From NCBI GenBank assembly GCA_030427385.1, contig JAUHWR010000001.1, forward strand, positions 992,001 through 1,056,000: DNA of 64,000 nucleotides, read 5' to 3'. The position numbers were made by a program, and so were the translations under genes. The notes under the pieces were generated by a model. That model did no database searches. It was not told the DNA's origin and saw nothing but the letters and a program-made list of their open reading frames with translations. Of this stretch, positions 33,043 to 41,482 are shown one piece after another. Source of the stretch: Alphaproteobacteria bacterium (GTDB taxonomy: Bacteria; Pseudomonadota; Alphaproteobacteria; Micavibrionales; Micavibrionaceae). Positions within the stretch are counted from its first letter, which is position 1; each line of letters begins with the position of its first letter.

Positions 33043-33945
33043 TCAAATTTTTTGCGGATCTAATCTATATAACTTACTACAAAATTCGCAGGTCATTTCA
33101 ATTTTGCCGTCCTTAACTATATAGTCGCGGTCATCATCCGGCAACGCGCTAATAACCGCTTTTACACGTTCGACATCACAACGGCATTGGTGTTCTGCCT
33201 GTATGCTATCATAAACACGTACACCTTCCTGATGAAATAATCTGTAAAGTAAATCTTCTGACGTCAAATCATCTGACAGTAATTCATCATCACTTGCGCT
33301 TTGCATTAAAACCATAGCCCGGCGCCAGTCATCCTCATGTGTATTTCCTAAAGGCTGATGTTCTTCTTCGGGCATTTTTTGTAACATAATGGCTGTGGCA
33401 AACCATTGATTATCACGCTGTCCCACAGCCATCCGAAAAGCGGTGTCAATTTGCTCGGATTGACGGAAATATTCTTGGACGCACTCCACCAAAGATGCCC
33501 CGCTCAGCTCAACGATACCTTGATATCTCTCTTCATCGCCTTTTCTATCTATGGTAAAAGCCAAATATCCTTTACCCAAATATTGCGCCAGATGATTTTG
33601 AGATGTCTCAGGAACAGACATCGCCGCCAATTGCTGGCGGGCTTGTTCAACCCTGTCTGTGTCAAAGCTGGCGCAAGAGCGCACAATCGCAGGCGACGTA
33701 ACATCAGAAACCAACATATTGACCGGCCCGTCACCTTGGGCTTGCAGGGTAAAAATACCCTCAAACTTTAACATGGATGATAGCGCCAAAGATAATGTTG
33801 TGCTTTCCGCAACCAAATGAGAAACCGGTTTTGGATAATTATGCGCCGTTATAATCTCGTCCAGCACAGTCGACACACGTACAACCCGCCCACGCAAATT
33901 TGAGTGATCAATCTGAAACGGCAGAATATAATTCTGATGACTCAT
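33043..33945 (-). CDS. hslO: Redox-regulated chaperone Hsp33
   Basis: A 300-aa holding chaperone active under oxidative stress. The C-terminal zinc centre is complete: a CxC pair in HQCRCDVERV and a CxxC pair in CEFCSKLY. The oxidised form releases zinc and binds unfolding proteins. The N-terminal domain has the family segments VSTVLDEIITAHNYP and LVAESTTLSLAL. The ORF lies 23 bp upstream of the end of the ABC-2 permease gene in the same direction, suggesting a short operon. Length agrees with the family. Confidence 0.95.
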   Translation of the reverse strand: MSHQNYILPFQIDHSNLRGRVVRVSTVLDEIITAHNYPKPVSHLVAESTTLSLALSSMLKFEGIFTLQAQGDGPVNMLVSDVTSPAIVRSCASFDTDRVEQARQQLAAMSVPETSQNHLAQYLGKGYLAFTIDRKGDEERYQGIVELSGASLVECVQEYFRQSEQIDTAFRMAVGQRDNQWFATAIMLQKMPEEEHQPLGNTHEDDWRRAMVLMQSASDDELLSDDLTSEDLLYRLFHQEGVRVYDSIQAEHQCRCDVERVKAVISALPDDDRDYIVKDGKIEMTCEFCSKLYRLDPQKI

Positions 33946-33968
33946 CTTCTCATTTTACCTTTGTAATA

Positions 33969-34769
33969 TTAAGATTTTATTTTATATCCGGTTTTTAACA
34001 TCCTATAACACAGAAAAAACAAACCGGCATTTATGATGACCAACAAAGCAAAGCCGAATAGTAAATCGCCTTCGCTATACCCTGTAAAGCCATAGCGGAA
34101 TCCGTCGATCATGTAAAAAAATGGGTTATAATGCCCCAAAAACTGCCAAAATGGCGGCAATGTATTCATGGAATAAAATGTCCCTGATAGGAACGTCAAC
34201 GGCGTTACCACAAAATTAGTCACAGCGGCAATATGATCAAACTTCTGTGACCAAATACCACCCGCAGTCCCCAGCGCCGATAGCATCATTGTCCCCAAAA
34301 TGGCAAAGACCACAATTGCGCCAATATTATAAATTTGCATCGGGATAAAAAACGCAATGACTATTCCTGCGACCAATCCGACAATTAAACCGCGCAGCAC
34401 ACCGCCGATTAAAAAGCCGGTTAATAGCTCACCCGCCGAAAGCGGCGGCATCAATAAATCAACGATATTGCCCTGAACTTTGGCTATTACTATAGAGGAT
34501 GATGTATTCGCAAAAGCATTTTGCACCATGGTCATCATAATCAAGCCGGGAGCCAGAAATAACATATAAGGGGTATCCCCTACGCTTCTTGCGACGCCGC
34601 CAAATGCCAACGCAAATACGGCATAATACATTAATGTTGTAATCACGGGCGCAACGATGGTTTGGGTATAGACCGCCGTAAAGCGCCCTACTTCCTTTTG
34701 GATCAGGGTTTTTAAACCCTGCCAGTTTACGCCAGAAATTGTTTTTCCTTGAAGATTGACTTTTATCAT
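33969..34769 (-). CDS. ABC-2 type transporter permease
   Basis: A 266-aa inner-membrane protein with about six hydrophobic segments and the ABC-2 signatures LFLAPGLIMMTMVQNAF and TFLSGTFYSMNTLPP. This is the pattern of YadH-like permeases that work with a separate ATPase to export lipids, sugars or drugs. No ATPase gene is adjacent in the window. The substrate is unknown. It is divergent from recX. Confidence 0.88.
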   Translation of the reverse strand: MIKVNLQGKTISGVNWQGLKTLIQKEVGRFTAVYTQTIVAPVITTLMYYAVFALAFGGVARSVGDTPYMLFLAPGLIMMTMVQNAFANTSSSIVIAKVQGNIVDLLMPPLSAGELLTGFLIGGVLRGLIVGLVAGIVIAFFIPMQIYNIGAIVVFAILGTMMLSALGTAGGIWSQKFDHIAAVTNFVVTPLTFLSGTFYSMNTLPPFWQFLGHYNPFFYMIDGFRYGFTGYSEGDLLFGFALLVIINAGLFFLCYRMLKTGYKIKS

Positions 34770-34839
34770 CAGGGATATTTAGCATGCTCATAGAAAAAGT
34801 CACGCCCCCAACTGAAAAACATGCATATAATTCAGATAA

Positions 34840-35406
34840 ATGAATCAGCCATCCCCCAAAAAAAAAGTACCGAAAAAAATTACGCCCAATTATCTGAAAA
34901 ATAGCGGGCTATTTTATTTACAGCGATATATTGCCAGTTCACACCAATTCCAAAGGGCAATGCGCCGCAAAATTGACCGCTCCTGTTACGTACATACGGA
35001 ACTGGATAAGGCTGAATGTTATCAATGGCTTGATGATGTTACCGAGGAATTTCAACGACTTGGATACCTTAACGATTCTGCCTACCTAAAGGGGATGCTT
35101 ACTTCTTTAAGGTTTTCAAAAGGTCTATCATTGCGGATGATCTTAAGTAAAATGCGAGATAAAGGGTTTTCAGAAATACAGGTCCGAGACGCACTCACCA
35201 TACTTGAAGAAGAACATGCAGATCTTGAAAGCGATCCCGATTTCGAACGACAGGCCGCAGACCGTTTTGCCAAGCGTAAGAAATTAGGGAAATACCACCC
35301 TACCCCGCCCAGAAAAAATTACGATCAACAATTATCAAGCCTCGCACGTGCCGGTTTTTCTTATGATATTTGCAAAAAAATTATGGATGATCATGACAAA
35401 CCTTAA
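34840..35406 (+). CDS. recX: Regulatory protein RecX
   Basis: A 188-aa helical protein of the RecX family, which binds RecA filaments and limits recombinase activity. Signature helices include LYLQRYIASSHQFQRAM, CYQWLDDVTEEFQRLGYLND and SYLKGMLTSLRFSKGLSLR-type segments (RecX three-helix repeats with LxxLGYLND and the SKG/KG turn). The N-terminus is Lys-rich. It is convergent with the large histidine kinase gene. Confidence 0.85.
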   Translation: MNQPSPKKKVPKKITPNYLKNSGLFYLQRYIASSHQFQRAMRRKIDRSCYVHTELDKAECYQWLDDVTEEFQRLGYLNDSAYLKGMLTSLRFSKGLSLRMILSKMRDKGFSEIQVRDALTILEEEHADLESDPDFERQAADRFAKRKKLGKYHPTPPRKNYDQQLSSLARAGFSYDICKKIMDDHDKP

Positions 35407-35417
35407 ACAACAAATGG

Positions 35418-37961
35418 TTAGTGAATGGTTCGATCACCTTTATCATCTGTTTTTTCTTTGGCCACAATCGTACCTTGTTCATCATCGGAATACTGCTTCT
35501 TCGTGACAGTGGCACTACTAATTTTAGCCACACGCTTGGCTGGGAAAATAAGTGTTGCCGTCGTTCCGATCCCTTTACTTGATACTAACTCCAAGCGGCC
35601 GCCATGAAGTTTAATCAACGAGTCAACTAACGTTAATCCCAAACCGGTGCCCGATCCGTTCCATCCCGCATCTATATTTTCCGGCGCTGCATTAAAGGGT
35701 GCCAATGCCGATTTGACCTGCTCTTCGTCCATACCAACACCGGTATCTGTAATGGAAATTTTTAAATCATTGGTTGTTTTATCAACATCACAAACAAGAG
35801 TGATTAATCCCTGTGTATTTGAAAACTTGATGGCATTTGATAACAAATTCATAATCATTTGCTTAATACCCAACTCTTCCCCAACAATGCGCGGATATGA
35901 CTTTTCCTTATCAAAGGCAATATTAAGCTTTTTAGTTTCAAATTTTGGATCCATTAGCTTAAGGCACATCGGGATAATTTTTTGCAAATCAACCAGACTT
36001 TCGTTTAATTGCCGCTCGCCAACCTCAATCCGCGAGACATCTAAGATATTATTAATGACCTCTAATAACTTTTTACCGCTATCGTGAATGTCATTCGCAT
36101 AATCGTGATACGCTGATTGCCCGATGGGGCCAAAAACCTGATTTTTAATTATTTCTGAAAAGCCGATAATTGCATTAAGTGGGGTACGTAATTCATGGCT
36201 CATATTCGCCAAAAATTCTGATTTTGCTCTATTGGCAAGGTCAGAACGAATCTTTGCTTCTTTCAACTCATCTTCTGTACGTTTACGTGAACTGATATTT
36301 TCGATACTGCCCTCATAATACAGAATATCACCCTCATCATTCTTGACGGCGCGCATATTCTCACTAATCCATATTTTACTACCATCACGGCATAGTACTT
36401 TTGTTTCCGTACCCAAAGCCGCCTTAGTCGATGCAACGCGTGCTAAAAACGCATTTCGTGCATTTTTATCAATATAAATCTCTTCATTTACATTATGAAT
36501 TTCACGCAATAATTTTTCCTGGCTTTCATAACCTAATATTTTAACTAAAGCAGGGTTAACGCTCAGGAAATTACCTTCTGCTGTAATCTGATAAATGCCG
36601 CCCGCGGCATTTTCAACGATGGTGCGGTATTTTTTCTCTGTCTCACTCAAAGCACGTTCGGCGCGGCGGCGCTCTTCCACATCCGTGATTGTACCCACAA
36701 CGCGCAACTCGCCCTTATCATCATGACGCATCATTGAAATTGCGAGCTCCACAGCACGGAATGTACCGTTATGGGTACGTAATCTGGTATAAGAGCGATA
36801 GGGGTCAATATCCTTGCGAACTAATCCATATAATTTATGTTTTTGTTCTTCGCGGTCTTGGGGGTGAATCATATCCATCAATGATTTGCCAATCTGGGTA
36901 TTACTATCAAAACCGGTAATTCTGTACCAAGCGGCATTCAGGAACAGAATATTCCCCTCGGGATCAGCCTCAAAAATAATGTCAGATACCGCATTCAAAA
37001 CAGCGCGATTATCTTTTTCGGATTGATGGATTAATTTATTCAGCTTTTCCCGCGTCAATACCTCATTATTCAACTCCAGGTTTTTCATCGCCAAAACACG
37101 GTTCATTTGCGCCAATTTCTGAGACTGTTTTTGATTATTACGTACATATAATGTACCGATCAAAGTCAGTGTGATGCCAAATAACAGCATCAAGAAAGGT
37201 ATTTTCTCTAAAAAACTTGCCCTCTGATCTTTTTGGAACAGCGCATGTAATGAAAGTTTTTGATTGGCAATATCTAATTCCCACTCCTCGTTAATGCCTT
37301 CTTCGAGATTGCGATCATCCATAAACCCCCTTAGCTTATAGGATAAAAGAGAACGCTTTAGCTTGTCGCGTATATCCATAGATATTAACGGAAGATTATT
37401 CGCCTTAATGATCTCGGGAATATTTTTAGTCAGCGATACAAAGCCGACCACTCTAAAATCTTTTGAATTTACGGAAATATTTCGCTTTAACGTCAGATAT
37501 GTTGTCTCAAGGCGCGTATCAGGATTAAAGAATTCCGCATAAGTATCATCCAGATCTCTCAGATTGGGATTAAATAAAAACTCGCGCGGGACGGATTTAT
37601 AATCATGATAGACCGTGCCGTTAGATCGCAAGTCAATCAAACGTATCCCCTCAAATTTGGATATATTGGGGATGAGCATTTCCAGGGATTTAATATTAAT
37701 ATTCCGATTTTGCTCAATTAAGGACACAACCATTTCATAGGATTGCTCCAAATCAAAAAATTCATCCTGAATTAACTTCTGCGTATTTTCGGAATTTTCA
37801 TAGAATGTTTCCGATTGCATTTCATTGATAAAAATAGAAAGCGTAAAGAAAGCGGTCAACGTCAGGATCAGGCCGTTTAAAAAAACCATGAACTGCGCCA
37901 TATGAGAAGAGAGCCATCCCTTCCCACTATCTTTAGCATCAGATAGCATTTGACCATCCAT
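35418..37961 (-). CDS. Membrane PAS-domain sensor histidine kinase
   Basis: An 847-aa kinase. One membrane helix near residues 20-45 and another near 255-275 enclose a periplasmic sensor region of ~210 residues. PAS domains lie at ~325-440 (SDIIFEADPEGNILFLN) and ~445-565 (GGIYQITAEGNFLSVN), with PAC segments. HisKA has the phospho-acceptor H589 (ANMSHELRTPLNAII). The HATPase domain shows LLSNAIKFSN, DTGVGMDEEQ and GSGTGLGLTLV. No partner regulator is next to it. Signal unknown. The C-terminal ~30 residues are charged and beyond the kinase core. Confidence 0.9.
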   Translation of the reverse strand: MDGQMLSDAKDSGKGWLSSHMAQFMVFLNGLILTLTAFFTLSIFINEMQSETFYENSENTQKLIQDEFFDLEQSYEMVVSLIEQNRNINIKSLEMLIPNISKFEGIRLIDLRSNGTVYHDYKSVPREFLFNPNLRDLDDTYAEFFNPDTRLETTYLTLKRNISVNSKDFRVVGFVSLTKNIPEIIKANNLPLISMDIRDKLKRSLLSYKLRGFMDDRNLEEGINEEWELDIANQKLSLHALFQKDQRASFLEKIPFLMLLFGITLTLIGTLYVRNNQKQSQKLAQMNRVLAMKNLELNNEVLTREKLNKLIHQSEKDNRAVLNAVSDIIFEADPEGNILFLNAAWYRITGFDSNTQIGKSLMDMIHPQDREEQKHKLYGLVRKDIDPYRSYTRLRTHNGTFRAVELAISMMRHDDKGELRVVGTITDVEERRRAERALSETEKKYRTIVENAAGGIYQITAEGNFLSVNPALVKILGYESQEKLLREIHNVNEEIYIDKNARNAFLARVASTKAALGTETKVLCRDGSKIWISENMRAVKNDEGDILYYEGSIENISSRKRTEDELKEAKIRSDLANRAKSEFLANMSHELRTPLNAIIGFSEIIKNQVFGPIGQSAYHDYANDIHDSGKKLLEVINNILDVSRIEVGERQLNESLVDLQKIIPMCLKLMDPKFETKKLNIAFDKEKSYPRIVGEELGIKQMIMNLLSNAIKFSNTQGLITLVCDVDKTTNDLKISITDTGVGMDEEQVKSALAPFNAAPENIDAGWNGSGTGLGLTLVDSLIKLHGGRLELVSSKGIGTTATLIFPAKRVAKISSATVTKKQYSDDEQGTIVAKEKTDDKGDRTIH

Positions 37962-38085
37962 TTATAAGTATACCCCCCGCGGTATATTAAACTTCACAAT
38001 ATCTCTATTATGACCCCATTTAGTACTTTTCCACAAATTCACTTAATAGTTTACTAAAATTATCAATTTTTATATGAAAGAGTCT

Positions 38086-38427
38086 ATGACTGAAGAACTT
38101 ACATACGATGATTTTTTAAAAATTGATGTCCGCGTTGGCACAATAAAAGAAGCAAAAGACTTCCCTGAGGCGCGCAATCCCGCCTTTCAGCTCTTTATTG
38201 ATTTCGGCAAAGACATCGGCATGCGTAAAACATCTGCACAAATTACGAAGCATTATACAAAAGAATCACTAATCGGTAAGCAGGTTGCCGCGGTCATAAA
38301 TTTCCCGAAAAAACAAATCGGCCCTTTTATGTCCGAATGTTTAACTCTTGGCTTTCCGGATGAAAATGGTGATGTTGTTTTAATTCAGCCCGAACGTAAA
38401 ATCCCCAATGGGGGGCGTTTATATTAA
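38086..38427 (+). CDS. csaA: CsaA-type tRNA-binding domain chaperone
   Basis: A 113-aa protein comprising one tRNA-binding (OB-fold) domain. LTYDDFLKIDVRVGTIKEAKDF gives the N-terminal strand (partly listed), and FGKDIGMRKTSAQIT, VAAVINFPKKQIGPFMSE and GRLY complete the CsaA pattern. CsaA proteins have been proposed to aid protein export and bind tRNA-like folds. I chose the ATG at 38086, preceded by AAAGAG; ATG at 38074 gives four more residues but no ribosome site. Confidence 0.88.
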   Translation: MTEELTYDDFLKIDVRVGTIKEAKDFPEARNPAFQLFIDFGKDIGMRKTSAQITKHYTKESLIGKQVAAVINFPKKQIGPFMSECLTLGFPDENGDVVLIQPERKIPNGGRLY

Positions 38428-38438
38428 TAATAACGCCG

Positions 38439-39773
38439 CTAAACTGGCAGCCTTATTTTTACCGCCAGACCGCCTAAATCCTCACTTTTATCAAGGCTGA
38501 TTTTACCGCCATGTGATAAAACAATATCCATCGCCACAGATAAACCAAGTCCTGCGCCGCCGGTTTCTTTGTTACGTGACGGATCAAGGCGAACAAAGGG
38601 TTTAAATACTTCCTCATATTTATCTGGCGGGATGCCGTCTCCATTATCCTCTATCGTTAAAAAGACGCGCCGATCTGTGATGTTCAAGCTTACCCTGATT
38701 TGACTGGCATAGCGCAGAGAGTTTGTCAGAATATTTTCAATACAACGCCTAAAATTGACTTTTTGAATATCAATGGGAATATCTTGCCCCTTAAAAACAA
38801 ACTCGGTCTCGATTGAATTTGTGTGATAATTAGACAGAATATCTTCGATAAAATCTTTTAAAGGAACGGCGCTTATATCTTCTACCTTCTCACCTCTTGC
38901 AAATTCCAGATAGGCATCAACCATTTTTTCCATCTCATCCAAATCCGCCATCATTGTTTTGGCCTCGGCCTGATCATCCATCATCGAAAGACCCAGCTTG
39001 ACCCGTGTCAAAGGGGTTCTTAAATCATGTGACACCCCCGCCAACATAGCTGTCCTTTGTTCAATCTGCCGCCTAATGCGGCGCTGCATTGTTTCAAATG
39101 CTTCGGATGCCTGACGCACTTCTCTTGCACCGCGCGGCGGCCCCATGGATACCAATCGCCCCTTTCCCATTAACGATGCCGCTGCGGCAAGGCGCCGAAT
39201 TGGTCGAATCTGATTACGCAAGAACAAAATGGAAATCATCAATAAAGAAAATGTCGATATCACTAACAAAAATATGAACACATACCCCGAAGAAGAAAAG
39301 AGCCTTTTTTCCGGCACTGTTACACGCATAAATCCCGTGGGAAGATCAATTTGAATAATCACATTATGCCCGTTGGTTTTATCAATCAAAACATTATGCG
39401 GATATTTTAAATGTGACCGTAACGCCTTAATCAAAGGGGTAATGACGATTTGCCTATAAAAATTATATTCCGGCTGCACGGCGACATCTTGCGCGCCGTC
39501 ATATTCTTCCCTGAAATCAAGCTTGATGTTCAGGTATGTTTGCAAATAGTTTCCTAAAATTACCTCCAGTTCATCGGAATAATTATGTTCCAACTGATCT
39601 GCGATGATTGATACCTCTCCGGCAACTGCCCCCCCTAGGCGCTGTGTAATTTTATCCCAATGGTTATCCCAAAAAATCGTCACCGCAAAAACTTGCGCCA
39701 AAATCACCGGCACAACTAATATTAATAAAGAGCGCCCCATAAGGGTTTGCGGCATATAATCGCGTAGCCTCAT
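38439..39773 (-). CDS. EnvZ-like sensor histidine kinase
   Basis: A 444-aa inner-membrane kinase. Membrane helices lie at ~15-30 and ~165-185 around a ~130-residue periplasmic sensor domain. Then come HAMP (RNQIRPIRRLAAAA), HisKA with H249 (MLAGVSHDLRTPLTR) and a HATPase domain with NILTNSLRYA, DNGDGIPPDK and GGAGLGLSVAMDIV. The gene overlaps the regulator gene by 4 bp (ATGA), so kinase and regulator form a pair. The layout and motifs follow EnvZ of alphaproteobacteria, but the signal and targets are not known. Confidence 0.9.
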   Translation of the reverse strand: MRLRDYMPQTLMGRSLLILVVPVILAQVFAVTIFWDNHWDKITQRLGGAVAGEVSIIADQLEHNYSDELEVILGNYLQTYLNIKLDFREEYDGAQDVAVQPEYNFYRQIVITPLIKALRSHLKYPHNVLIDKTNGHNVIIQIDLPTGFMRVTVPEKRLFSSSGYVFIFLLVISTFSLLMISILFLRNQIRPIRRLAAAASLMGKGRLVSMGPPRGAREVRQASEAFETMQRRIRRQIEQRTAMLAGVSHDLRTPLTRVKLGLSMMDDQAEAKTMMADLDEMEKMVDAYLEFARGEKVEDISAVPLKDFIEDILSNYHTNSIETEFVFKGQDIPIDIQKVNFRRCIENILTNSLRYASQIRVSLNITDRRVFLTIEDNGDGIPPDKYEEVFKPFVRLDPSRNKETGGAGLGLSVAMDIVLSHGGKISLDKSEDLGGLAVKIRLPV

Positions 39774-40465
39774 ACAACATCCATCCTTAACATATACCCC
39801 TTACCACGCACCGTTTTTATGAATTTTGGATTGGCGGCATCCACCTCAATTTTTTTACGTAGGCGCGTAATTTGTACATCAATTGCACGATCAGTCCCCG
39901 ACATCTCGCACATATCCGCCAAACCTTCGCGCGTGATCACCTCATTCGGCAATCCAGCCAAAGCCCCAAGCAGTTTTGTTTCCAGCTCTGTAAGTGAGAT
40001 AGATGAGCCATCTCCGCCGCTAAGTTGTTGATGATCCGCATCAAATATATATGGTCCGATATGAACCTCTTTGACACGGGTCTTTTTAGGGACTCGCTTA
40101 AGCAAAGCTTGTATCCGTAACGTAAGCTCCTTTGGGTCAAATGGTTTTGGCAAATAATCATCTGCTCCCATTTCAAACCCTTGAATCCGATTTTCAACTT
40201 CTCCCAGTGCGGTCAAGAGAATCACCGGCATATGATTACTTTTCGCGCGTAATTCCTTTACAAATTCAAATCCGTCTTGCCCTGGCATCATTACGTCACA
40301 TACAATTAAATCAACTATAAAATCTTTTAAAATTATCTTTGCCTCGGCGGTATCTGCGGCGCACATCGCCACGAATTCATGCTTCCACAAATAACGCGCA
40401 ATCAGCGTGCGAATACGCTCATCATCATCAACCACCAGAATATGAGGCAGATCGGAAAATGTCAT
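39770..40465 (-). CDS. OmpR-like response regulator
   Basis: A 231-aa transcription factor. The receiver has DDD13-15 (LVVDDDERIR), phospho-acceptor D57 (LIVCDVMMPGQDG), T87 region (VILLTALGE) and K107 region (YLPKPFDP). The C-terminal winged helix (OmpR/PhoB type) runs from ~130 and shows TDRAIDVQITRLRKKIE and KTVRGKGYMLR. It is followed by its cognate kinase with an ATGA overlap. It is divergent from ilvE. Its targets cannot be read here. Confidence 0.92.
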   Translation of the reverse strand: MTFSDLPHILVVDDDERIRTLIARYLWKHEFVAMCAADTAEAKIILKDFIVDLIVCDVMMPGQDGFEFVKELRAKSNHMPVILLTALGEVENRIQGFEMGADDYLPKPFDPKELTLRIQALLKRVPKKTRVKEVHIGPYIFDADHQQLSGGDGSSISLTELETKLLGALAGLPNEVITREGLADMCEMSGTDRAIDVQITRLRKKIEVDAANPKFIKTVRGKGYMLRMDVV

Positions 40466-40547
40466 AAATACTTATATGTTGTCAGGTTTCATTATTTATA
40501 GATATAATCTGATTTATAGATAACTGACAACTGATGACTGAAATTTT

Positions 40548-41414
40548 ATGAGTGGATTTGACGATAAAGACGGCCTGATTTGGTATAATGGCAAATTTGT
40601 GGAATGGCGCGACGCAAAGGTGCATTTGCTAACGCATGGCCTGCATTATGCCAGCTCTGTATTTGAAGGGGAACGCGCCTATAATGGTAAAATTTTCCGC
40701 TCAGAAGATCACTCAAAACGCCTGATTAACTCGGCGAATATCTTGGGTATGACTATTCCCTATTCCGTTGAGGAATTGGAAGCTGCCAAATATGAAACCC
40801 TGAAACGTAATAATCTGACTGATGCCTATATTCGCCCCGTCGCATGGCGCGGAAGTGAGCAACTTGGCATTTCTGCGCAAAAAACCAAAACACACGTTGC
40901 GATTGCGGCTTGGGAATGGCCCAGTTATTACCCGGTGGAAATTCGCGAAAAAGGCATTAAACTCGTCACCGCGCCTTGGCATCGTCCGCCCGCTGATTGC
41001 GCCCCAACCCAGAGCAAAGCTGCGGGGTTATATATGATTTGCACCATGTCTAAACATTGGGCAGAGGAACAAGGTTGCCAAGATGCATTGATGTTGGATT
41101 ATCGCGGTCATGTTGTGGAGGCAACATCTGCCAATTTCTTTATGGTGAAAAACGGTGTTCTGGTTACCCCGCCGCCGGATTGTTTCCTGAACGGCCTAAC
41201 CCGTCAAACCATCATTGAACTGGCGCATAAACATAACGTCCCTTTCGAGGAACGCTTTATTATGCCGGATGAGCTAAAGGACGCGCAGGAAATCTTTTTA
41301 ACCGGCACCGCCGCCGAAGTTACGGCCGTGGGACAAATAGATGATATACACTTTACCGTTGGCCCCATCATTACAAAACTACGCAGCGCCTATGAAGACT
41401 TGGTAATTTCATAA
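40548..41414 (+). CDS. ilvE: Branched-chain amino acid aminotransferase
   Basis: A 288-aa fold-type IV PLP enzyme that swaps the amino group of Leu, Ile or Val with 2-oxoglutarate. THGLHYASSVFEGERAYNG is the conserved substrate region, and the PLP lysine is K157 (PTQSKAAGLYM). EATSANFFMV and ILGMTIPY-type segments agree with the family. The family also includes D-amino-acid and aromatic transaminases, so substrate choice is by similarity only. There are 65 bp between its end and the next gene, with a promoter in the gap. Confidence 0.9.
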   Translation: MSGFDDKDGLIWYNGKFVEWRDAKVHLLTHGLHYASSVFEGERAYNGKIFRSEDHSKRLINSANILGMTIPYSVEELEAAKYETLKRNNLTDAYIRPVAWRGSEQLGISAQKTKTHVAIAAWEWPSYYPVEIREKGIKLVTAPWHRPPADCAPTQSKAAGLYMICTMSKHWAEEQGCQDALMLDYRGHVVEATSANFFMVKNGVLVTPPPDCFLNGLTRQTIIELAHKHNVPFEERFIMPDELKDAQEIFLTGTAAEVTAVGQIDDIHFTVGPIITKLRSAYEDLVIS

Positions 41415-41420
41415 ATAAAT

Positions 41421-41450
41421 TTGCACGCATACGTTAACATGGCATATAAT
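41421..41450 (+). promoter_or_regulatory. Predicted sigma70-type promoter for the 686-aa gene
   Basis: TTGCAC (41421-41426), an 18-bp spacer and a perfect TATAAT (41445-41450) lie 33 bp before the ATG at 41483. Prediction by consensus only. Confidence 0.5.
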
Positions 41451-41482
41451 AATCTATAATTTAAAAAAATATAGAGATAATA

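Noticed and set aside
34459-34803. 114-aa frame on the - strand overlapping the ABC-2 permease
   Set aside because: It runs out of frame through the start of the permease and has no ribosome site or motif; the permease frame is clear.
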